Assembly (NCBI GenBank): GCA_011057845.1
Contig: DSDB01000373.1
Span: 1 to 5,170 of the forward strand
Source: Phycisphaerales bacterium
GTDB lineage: Bacteria > Planctomycetota > Phycisphaerae > Sedimentisphaerales > Anaerobacaceae
Length of the DNA: 5,170 nucleotides
Reading direction: 5' to 3'
In this document: in pieces, positions 1-4,343 of the stretch
How the letters are laid out: the number at the start of each line of letters is the position of its first letter
Numbering within the stretch: position 1 is the stretch's first letter
Program-made: the position numbers and the translations under genes
Notes under the pieces: generated by a model
What the model was told of the DNA's origin: nothing
Seen by the model: the letters and a program-made list of their open reading frames with translations, nothing else
Database searches by the model: none

Positions 1-704
1 ACGAGGGGTCTTATCGGGGGAACTTTGCGCCTCAGATAGCGCGGAACGTGATAGAGATGTACAGCGAGGCGGGCCAGTGGGTGCTGGACCCGATGGTCGG
101 GGGCGGCACGACGCTGGTTGAGGCCCGGCTGCTGGGGCGAAACGCGATTGGGGTGGATATCAACCCGGCGGCGGTGGAACTGGCGGAGAAGGCGCTGCGG
201 TTCAAGCACCATCCGGCGACGCAGCAGACGGTGCGGGCCGGGGATGCGCGGGATTTGTCGTTTGTGGCCGATGGGTCGATAGACCTGGTGGTAACGCACC
301 CGCCGTATATGAATATCATCCGGTACTCCGAGGGGCGGATTGCGGAGGACTTGTCGAATATCGGGTCGCTGCCGCGGTTCTGCGATGCGATGGAGCAGGT
401 TGCGGGCGAGCTGCTGCGGGTGCTGCGGCCGGATGGGCACTGTGCGATTCTCATTGGCGATACGCGGCGGGGGCGGCATTTCGTGCCGCTGGCGTTCAAT
501 GTGCTGCGGCGGTTTCTGGCGGCGGGGTTCGTGCTGAAGGAGGATATTATCAAGGTGCAGCACAACTGCCGGCAGACGCGGCGGTGGCAGTGGAAGGCGC
601 GGCGGGACCGGTTCTATCTGATTATGCACGAGCATCTGTTCATCTTCCGCAAGCCTCGGCCGGGGGAGGATTTGGGGCCGATACGGTATAGTGCGGGGAT
701 ATGA
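1..704 (+). CDS. SAM-dependent DNA methyltransferase (N4/N6 amino-methylase type), 5' end missing
   Basis: The reading frame is open from base 3 to the TGA at 702-704 (233 residues) and runs off the left edge, so the true start is not visible; the GTG at 48 is internal. Numbering from base 3, an N-terminal SYRGNFAPQIARNVIEMYS stretch resembles methyltransferase motif X. It is followed by the SAM-binding motif I DPMVGGGTT (residues 29-37), the acidic GVDINP loop (50-55), and catalytic motif IV THPPY (98-102) after IDLVV. The C-terminal QHNCRQTR and HEHLFIFRKP stretches fit a family of small methylases that I recall with a THPPY motif. The order X-I-IV with no obvious target-recognition domain suggests a compact enzyme. 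It should transfer a methyl group from SAM to an exocyclic amino group of adenine or cytosine; an RNA target (TRM11-like relatives) cannot be excluded. No restriction endonuclease is visible downstream, so it may be a solitary methylase. Family call firm, substrate unknown. Confidence 0.85.
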   Translation, partial: EGSYRGNFAPQIARNVIEMYSEAGQWVLDPMVGGGTTLVEARLLGRNAIGVDINPAAVELAEKALRFKHHPATQQTVRAGDARDLSFVADGSIDLVVTHPPYMNIIRYSEGRIAEDLSNIGSLPRFCDAMEQVAGELLRVLRPDGHCAILIGDTRRGRHFVPLAFNVLRRFLAAGFVLKEDIIKVQHNCRQTRRWQWKARRDRFYLIMHEHLFIFRKPRPGEDLGPIRYSAGI

Positions 705-716
705 AGAGACCGCGTG

Positions 717-743
717 TGTGACCCCGATGTGCATCGGGGCACA
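717..743 (+). terminator. Strong stem-loop just after the methyltransferase stop, possible terminator
   Basis: TGTG (717-720), a bulged A (721) and CCCCGATG (722-729) pair with CATCGGGG (732-739) and CACA (740-743). This gives a 12-bp GC-rich stem with one bulge and a tight loop around TG. It begins 12 bases after the methyltransferase stop codon, where a transcription end or mRNA 3'-protecting hairpin would sit. There is no T tract after it, so a classical factor-independent terminator is not shown; it may simply be one unit of a dispersed palindromic repeat. A smaller hairpin, AGCC (743-746) with GGCT (752-755), follows immediately. Confidence 0.4.
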
Positions 744-788
744 GCCTACGAGGCTCGTATTGTGTCGCGCGTATTACGTCGGGGTGGT

Positions 789-805
789 CCCGAAGCCAGT
801 TCGGG
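789..805. repeat. Inverted repeat, 6-bp stem
   Basis: CCCGAA (789-794) and TTCGGG (800-805) are perfect inverted repeats around the loop GCCAG. It is the third hairpin in the run after the methyltransferase gene. Such short stems can occur by chance, but its place in a series of four makes it more likely part of a composite repeat element. Confidence 0.45.
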
Positions 806-828
806 AAAGGCAAGGGCCGGAGCGAACC

Positions 829-851
829 AGCCCTTCGCTGCGCGAAAGGCT
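829..851. repeat. Inverted repeat, 10-bp stem with one mismatch
   Basis: AGCCCTTCGC (829-838) pairs with GCGAAAGGCT (842-851) across a 3-base loop TGC, with a single C/A mismatch in the middle of the stem. It is the longest uninterrupted fold between the first hairpin and the heptamer array. No T tract follows, so a terminator role is not supported. Confidence 0.5.
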
Positions 852-887
852 GCCACCCATCCACTGCTTGCTCACCGCTTGCTTTCT

Positions 888-943
888 CGTCCATCGTCCA
901 TCGTCCATCGTCCGTCGTCCGTCGTCCGTCGTCGGTCGTCGGT
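888..943. repeat. Tandem array of eight 7-bp units (CGTCCAT / CGTCCGT / CGTCGGT)
   Basis: Eight contiguous heptamers occupy 56 bases: CGTCCAT three times (888-908), CGTCCGT three times (909-929) and CGTCGGT twice (930-943). Neighbouring blocks differ by one base, so the array changes in ordered steps, as expected from local duplication by replication slippage after point mutation. A 7-bp period is not a multiple of three and the region has no supported gene, so it is not a coding repeat. It ends 77 bases before the transporter start. Function unknown. Confidence 0.9.
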
Positions 944-1008
944 CGGGGCTTTTGCCTTTTTGCTTTTTACCTTGGCGGTCGTCTGGTAGGCTGTGGGGGT
1001 TTGTATTT

Positions 1009-1013
1009 GAGGA
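1009..1013 (+). promoter_or_regulatory. Shine-Dalgarno sequence of the Nramp-like transporter
   Basis: GAGGA lies 7 bases upstream of the ATG at 1021, a good ribosome-binding distance. It fixes the start at 1021 rather than at any codon in the longer open frame reaching back to 691, whose extra 110 residues are translated repeats. Confidence 0.75.
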
Positions 1014-1020
1014 CTTCCTC

Positions 1021-2454
1021 ATGGATGGACAACACAACGGTCCGGCGATAGGGGTTGCGCCGAAGGGTCTGGCGATCCTGGCGGTGGTCGGTCCGTCGAT
1101 GGTGTGGGCGGCCGAGTATATCGGTTCGGGGGAGGTGATTATCGCGACGCGGACGGGGGCGGTGCTGGGTACGGCCGTGCTGTGGGCGGTGGTGCTGGGG
1201 GTGTTCCTGAAGTTCTGGATTGGCATGGCGGCCGCGCGGTACACGGTTTGCACGGGCGAGGGGATGATCGACATGTTCGCGCGGGCGCCGGGGCCGCGAA
1301 ACTGGGCGGTCTGGGTGGTTATGGTGGTGCAGCTTTTCTGCGCGGTGCTGGCGACGGGTACGCTGGCGACGGCCGCGGCGAGGTTCATGCACTCGCTGGT
1401 TCCGGCCGTGCCGGTGTGGGCGCACGGGCTGGCGGCGGTGATTCTTGCGGCGTCGGTGGTGTGGTCGGGGACGTTTGACACGCTCAAGATGGTGATGAGC
1501 GGGTTTGTGCTGATTATCGTGATTGGCGCGATATACATCGCGGCCCACGTGTTTCCGCCCGTAACGGAGCTGCTGGCGGGCCTGACGCTGAGGCTGCCGG
1601 AGATACCCGAATGGGCCCGCGCCATCGATACAGTGTCGGACAACCCGTGGGAGGAGGTGATGCCGGTGCTGGGCTGGGGGGCCGGGGGGTTCGCGTCGCA
1701 GGTGTGGTACACGTACTGGGTGATCGGGGCCGGGTATGGGGCGACGGCCGGGCGCGGGTACGGCCGGGCGGCCGATGAGGGGATGCTGCGGACGATGTCC
1801 ACCGAGACGGCGAGGAAGATCAAGGGCTGGTGCACCGTGCTCTATACCGACAGCACGTGCGCGATGTTGCTGGGGGTCCTCGTCACGGCCGCCTTTCTCA
1901 TCTGCGGGGCGGGGATTCTGGGGGTCGCGCATGAGGCCCCGTCGGATGCGAACATGGCTGATACGCTGGCGCGGGTGTTCAGTTCGCGGTGGAACGTGTT
2001 TGGGGGCTTCCTGTTCAAGCTGTGCGGGGCGGTGGCGATGGTCTCGACGCTGACGGGGCAGTTGGCGGGCTGGCCGAGGCTGCTGGCGGATTCCTGCCGG
2101 CTCACGATTCCGGGGTTCGGCCGGCGGCTGGCGTGGAAGACCCAGTTCCATCTGTTTCTGGCGTTTTTCTTCTGCACGACGGTGGCGGTGGTGTTCGTGC
2201 TGGGCGGGCATATCATCTTCCTGCTGAAGATCTCCTCGATCCTGGAGGGGCTGCTGCTGATTGCGTTGCAGGCGGCCCTGGTGGGCATTGGCCTGTTCGT
2301 GGTCATGCGGCGGATGCTGTCGGCGGAGGCCTGGCGGGTTCTCAAGCCAAGCCCGGTGTTCGCGGTCGGGCTGCTTGTAACGTTCCTGTTCTTCGGCTAT
2401 ATTTGCGTGACGCAGGTGCCGGCGACGCTGTGCCGGCTTGTCGGCGGAAAATAA
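1021..2454 (+). CDS. Nramp-superfamily membrane transporter with non-canonical metal-site motifs
   Basis: This 477-residue protein is almost entirely hydrophobic, with about eleven membrane segments: near 17-32, 46-68, 92-115, 122-143, 152-177, 212-235, 275-300, 327-350, 376-398, 400-430 and 447-465. The opening GPSMVWAAEYIGSGEVIIATRTGA (read as residues 24-47) matches the first segment of Nramp proton-coupled metal transporters. The unwound metal-binding motif, classically DPGN, reads GSGE at 35-38. In the sixth segment, where metal transporters have an MPH-type motif, it reads GAGGFASQVWYTYW (220-233), with no Met-Pro-His. The fold is therefore Nramp-like but the usual transition-metal ligands are absent, so manganese or iron transport should not be assumed; the real substrate is unknown. 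The start is set by GAGGA 7 bases upstream. It is isolated from both neighbours by gaps of about 300 bp and looks like its own transcription unit. The reading frame is intact. Confidence 0.8.
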   Translation: MDGQHNGPAIGVAPKGLAILAVVGPSMVWAAEYIGSGEVIIATRTGAVLGTAVLWAVVLGVFLKFWIGMAAARYTVCTGEGMIDMFARAPGPRNWAVWVVMVVQLFCAVLATGTLATAAARFMHSLVPAVPVWAHGLAAVILAASVVWSGTFDTLKMVMSGFVLIIVIGAIYIAAHVFPPVTELLAGLTLRLPEIPEWARAIDTVSDNPWEEVMPVLGWGAGGFASQVWYTYWVIGAGYGATAGRGYGRAADEGMLRTMSTETARKIKGWCTVLYTDSTCAMLLGVLVTAAFLICGAGILGVAHEAPSDANMADTLARVFSSRWNVFGGFLFKLCGAVAMVSTLTGQLAGWPRLLADSCRLTIPGFGRRLAWKTQFHLFLAFFFCTTVAVVFVLGGHIIFLLKISSILEGLLLIALQAALVGIGLFVVMRRMLSAEAWRVLKPSPVFAVGLLVTFLFFGYICVTQVPATLCRLVGGK

Positions 2455-2499
2455 TGCACAAATATCAGATATCAAAAAGCAAAACGACAAAGCAAAGAC

Positions 2500-2529
2500 C
2501 CAATAGGGTATTGGTGGGCAAGCTCCACC
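2500..2529. repeat. Two overlapping, mutually exclusive small hairpins
   Basis: CCAATA (2500-2505) pairs with TATTGG (2509-2514) around GGG. GGTGG (2513-2517) pairs with CCACC (2525-2529) around GCAAGCT. The two stems share bases 2513-2514, so they cannot both form fully. The GGTGGGCAAGCTCCACC part resembles a dispersed word that I recall from intergenic DNA of planctomycete-type genomes; this recollection is unchecked. Confidence 0.45.
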
Positions 2530-2540
2530 CTGCGGAACGC

Positions 2541-2662
2541 AACTGAAAACTCAAAGGTGGAAAGCCAAAACCACAACTCAAAACTCAAAACCCTGCGCGG
2601 TCGCGGCGTGTGGTGGGTTTGGGGTTTTGAGTTTTGGTTTTGTGTTTTACGTTTTGGGTTCG
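2541..2662. repeat. Dispersed palindromic element, copy 1
   Basis: The element starts with AACTGAAAACTCAAA (2541-2555) and ends with TTTTACGTTTTGGGTTCG (2645-2662). Its core is a perfect 15-bp inverted repeat: CAAAACTCAAAACCC (2579-2593) against GGGTTTTGAGTTTTG (2622-2636), around a 28-base GC-rich centre. One strand of each arm is almost free of T and the other of A. A second copy lies downstream of the next gene (4166-4294): the opening 15 bases are identical, the closing 18 match at 15 positions, and 2615-2642 matches 4240-4267 at 23 of 28. It could fold as RNA and act at the 3' end of the transporter mRNA, but no T-tract terminator is seen. Confidence 0.75.
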
Positions 2663-2724
2663 ATAGTCTTCATGCTTTGTCGGATCCGCCCGGCACGCAA
2701 TACGAACGACGAAATACGATATAC

Positions 2725-2729
2725 GGAAG
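2725..2729 (+). promoter_or_regulatory. Shine-Dalgarno sequence of the GntP-family permease
   Basis: GGAAG stands 7 bases before the ATG at 2737. It supports that codon as the start, which also places the conserved family residues HP at positions 3-4 of the protein. Confidence 0.65.
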
Positions 2730-2736
2730 TTGAGTT

Positions 2737-4131
2737 ATGCTGCATCCACTAATCATTCTTGCCATCGGGGTGGCCGTTGTTCTGGCGATGATTATCGTCC
2801 TTCGGATCAACGCTTTTGTGGCGTTGATTACGGCGGCGATGGTGGTCAGTCTGCTGGCGCCGGGGGCGGCGGCCGAGAAGATTTCGCGGGTGGCCGAGGC
2901 GTTCGGGACGACGGCCGGCAAGATCGGGATTGTGATTGCGATGGCCGCCATTATCGGGCGGTGCTTGATTGAATCGGGGGCGGCGGATCGGATTGTGCGG
3001 CTGTTCGTGCGGCTGCTGGGCGAGCGGCTGTGTCCGGTGTCGCTGATGACCAGCGGCTTTGTACTGTCGATCCCGGTGTTCTTCGATACGGTGTTCTATC
3101 TGTTGCTGCCGCTGGCGCGGTCGATGCACCGGCGGACAAAGATCAGCTATCTGCTGCTGATCCTGGCGATGGGGGCGGGGGCTTCGATTACGCACTCGCT
3201 GGTGCCGCCGACGCCGGGTCCGCTGCTGATTGCGGAGGCCTTGAAGATTGACCTGGGGGTAATGATCTGCGTCGGGACGCTGGTGGCGGCGTGCACGGCG
3301 GTGGTGATGTTCTTTTTTGTGGCGTTTCTGAGCCGGTGTTTCGATATTCCCATGCGGCCGCTGGAGGGGGGCCGGGCGGAGCCGGAGCCGCTGCCGGATG
3401 AGCGGTTGCCGGGCCTGTGGCTGTCTTTGGCGCCGATTCTGCTGCCGGTTCTGATGATCAGCGCGCATACGGTTGTCTCGACGCTGGCCGAGGGGGCGCT
3501 GGAGGGCTCGACGATCCTCAAGATTCAAAGTGTCACGGCGGTGGCCGGCAATGCGAACCTGGCGATGCTGCTGTCGGCGGTGATTGCGGTGCTGGTGCTG
3601 TGGCGGCAGCGGCGGCCGTCGCGGAAAGAGCTGGCGGCGGCGATTGAGAGTTCGCTGGCCGGCGGCGGTGTGATTATTCTGATTACCTCGGCCGGCGGCG
3701 CGTTCGGGGCGATGCTCAAGGAGGCGCAGATCGGCGGCGCCATCGAGAAGCTGCTGGTGGGCGAGTCGACGGGACAGTTGGGGGGGATGAGCCTGCTGCT
3801 GATGGCGTTTGTGATTGCCACGCTGGTCAAGTTCGCGCAGGGGTCCTCGACGGTCTCGATGATTACGACCAGCGGGATTCTGGCGCCGTTGATTGCGTCC
3901 TCGCGGGGCCTGGGGTATCATCCGGTGTATCTGGCCGCGGCCATCGGGTTCGGGGCGCAGTGCGGCAACTGGATGAACGATTCGGGCTTCTGGATATTCG
4001 CCAAGATGTCCGGCCTGACGGAAACCGAGACGCTCAAGACCTGGACGGTGACGATCAGTTCGCTGGCGGTCGTGGGGCTGCTCTTTACGATGGCGTTTGC
4101 GAAGGTGATGCCGCTGCTGTGGTTAATCTAG
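2737..4131 (+). CDS. GntP-family permease (gluconate/sugar-acid:H+ symporter)
   Basis: A 464-residue inner-membrane protein of about twelve or more hydrophobic segments, slightly longer than typical gluconate permeases (about 440-450). Family hallmarks appear in order: the N-terminal HPLIIL start, IAMAAIIGRCLIESGAADRI after the second or third segment, GFVLSIPVFFDTVFYLLLPLAR from residue 107, THSLVPPTPGPL (152-163), a hydrophilic cytoplasmic loop rich in Glu, Pro and Arg (about 205-225), VKFAQGSSTVSM from 364, and CGNWMNDSGFWIF from 409. GntP members import gluconate, related aldonates, fructuronate or glycerate with protons; the exact substrate cannot be read from sequence. The next gene encodes a polyol/sugar-type dehydrogenase, so the pair may serve uptake and oxidation of a sugar acid or polyol, but the 212-bp repeat-filled gap weakens a single-operon model. 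The stop TAG is shared with the start of a flanking inverted repeat. The frame is intact. Confidence 0.93.
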   Translation: MLHPLIILAIGVAVVLAMIIVLRINAFVALITAAMVVSLLAPGAAAEKISRVAEAFGTTAGKIGIVIAMAAIIGRCLIESGAADRIVRLFVRLLGERLCPVSLMTSGFVLSIPVFFDTVFYLLLPLARSMHRRTKISYLLLILAMGAGASITHSLVPPTPGPLLIAEALKIDLGVMICVGTLVAACTAVVMFFFVAFLSRCFDIPMRPLEGGRAEPEPLPDERLPGLWLSLAPILLPVLMISAHTVVSTLAEGALEGSTILKIQSVTAVAGNANLAMLLSAVIAVLVLWRQRRPSRKELAAAIESSLAGGGVIILITSAGGAFGAMLKEAQIGGAIEKLLVGESTGQLGGMSLLLMAFVIATLVKFAQGSSTVSMITTSGILAPLIASSRGLGYHPVYLAAAIGFGAQCGNWMNDSGFWIFAKMSGLTETETLKTWTVTISSLAVVGLLFTMAFAKVMPLLWLI

Positions 4132-4331
4132 CCACAGAGGGCACAAAGGGTATCATATCGTATGGAACTGAAAACTCAAAACTCAAAGCGCAAAACCATA
4201 GCCAAGAACCCAAAACCGACGTCTCGTGCGGTACATGCAGGGCTTGGGGCTTTGGGTTGTGGTTTCGGCCTTTACGCTTTACGCTTTGGGTTTGTCAACT
4301 GCTTCTCGGTGCTCTCTGTGTGCTCTGTGGC
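4131..4331. repeat. Inverted-repeat-bounded intergenic element containing palindromic element copy 2
   Basis: Nearly the whole permease-dehydrogenase gap lies between GCCACAGAG (4131-4139) and its perfect complement CTCTGTGGC (4323-4331). The left arm begins on the last base of the permease stop codon. Inside, 4166-4294 is a second copy of the element at 2541-2662: it opens with the same AACTGAAAACTCAAA (4166-4180), has a matching T/G-rich right half (4240-4267), and closes with CTTTACGCTTTGGGTTTG (4277-4294). Internal arms CAAAGCG (4184-4190) and CGCTTTG (4282-4288) pair. The copy has drifted, so its 15-bp core is less perfect than in copy 1. No transposase is encoded; it could be a non-autonomous mobile palindrome or a structured 3' element. 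No gene is supported here. Confidence 0.7.
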
Positions 4332-4343
4332 TCTTGGGCGATT

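Larger units (their letters stand above)
705..1020. other. 316-bp repeat-rich intergenic region
   Basis: No gene is supported here. The open frame leading into the downstream transporter extends back to 691, but its residues are low-complexity products of repeats. The gap holds a chain of inverted repeats (717-743, 743-755, 789-805, 829-851), then a 7-bp tandem array (888-943), then a short T-rich stretch (about 949-970) before the Shine-Dalgarno sequence of the next gene. I see no convincing sigma70-type promoter. Confidence 0.7.
2455..2736. other. 282-bp AT-richer intergenic region with repeats
   Basis: No gene is supported. The gap begins with a small odd palindrome, ATATC-A-GATAT (2462-2472), and A-rich sequence. 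Two overlapping hairpins (2500-2529) and a palindromic element of about 120 bp (2541-2662) follow. The last part (about 2695-2725) is a run of TACGA-like words before the Shine-Dalgarno sequence of the permease. Base composition is clearly lower in GC than the genes on both sides. Confidence 0.7.

Noticed and set aside
888..943. CRISPR-like array
   Set aside because: Units are 7 bp with no spacers between them, so this is a simple tandem repeat.
691..1020. N-terminal extension of the Nramp-like protein back to 691
   Set aside because: The added 110 residues are translated hairpins and heptamers (HRPSSIVRRPSSVV-like), and a good Shine-Dalgarno sequence sits 7 bases before the ATG at 1021.
967..2490. 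Long minus-strand open frame across the Nramp-like gene, and a second one at 774-1835
   Set aside because: The translation is dominated by Arg, His, Gln and Pro, or by Ala, Thr and Ser, with no recognisable fold. It is the complement of G-ending codons of a clear membrane protein on the + strand.
2677..2725. Possible promoter (TTGTCG with TACGAT- or TATACG-like words downstream) before the permease
   Set aside because: The -35-like word does not sit at a normal distance from any good -10 match, and TACGA-type words recur through this stretch.
2749..3921. Minus-strand open frame of 390 codons opposite the permease
   Set aside because: Extremely rich in Arg, His and Gln, with no hydrophobic core or family motif. 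It mirrors the GntP gene, whose family motifs are unmistakable.
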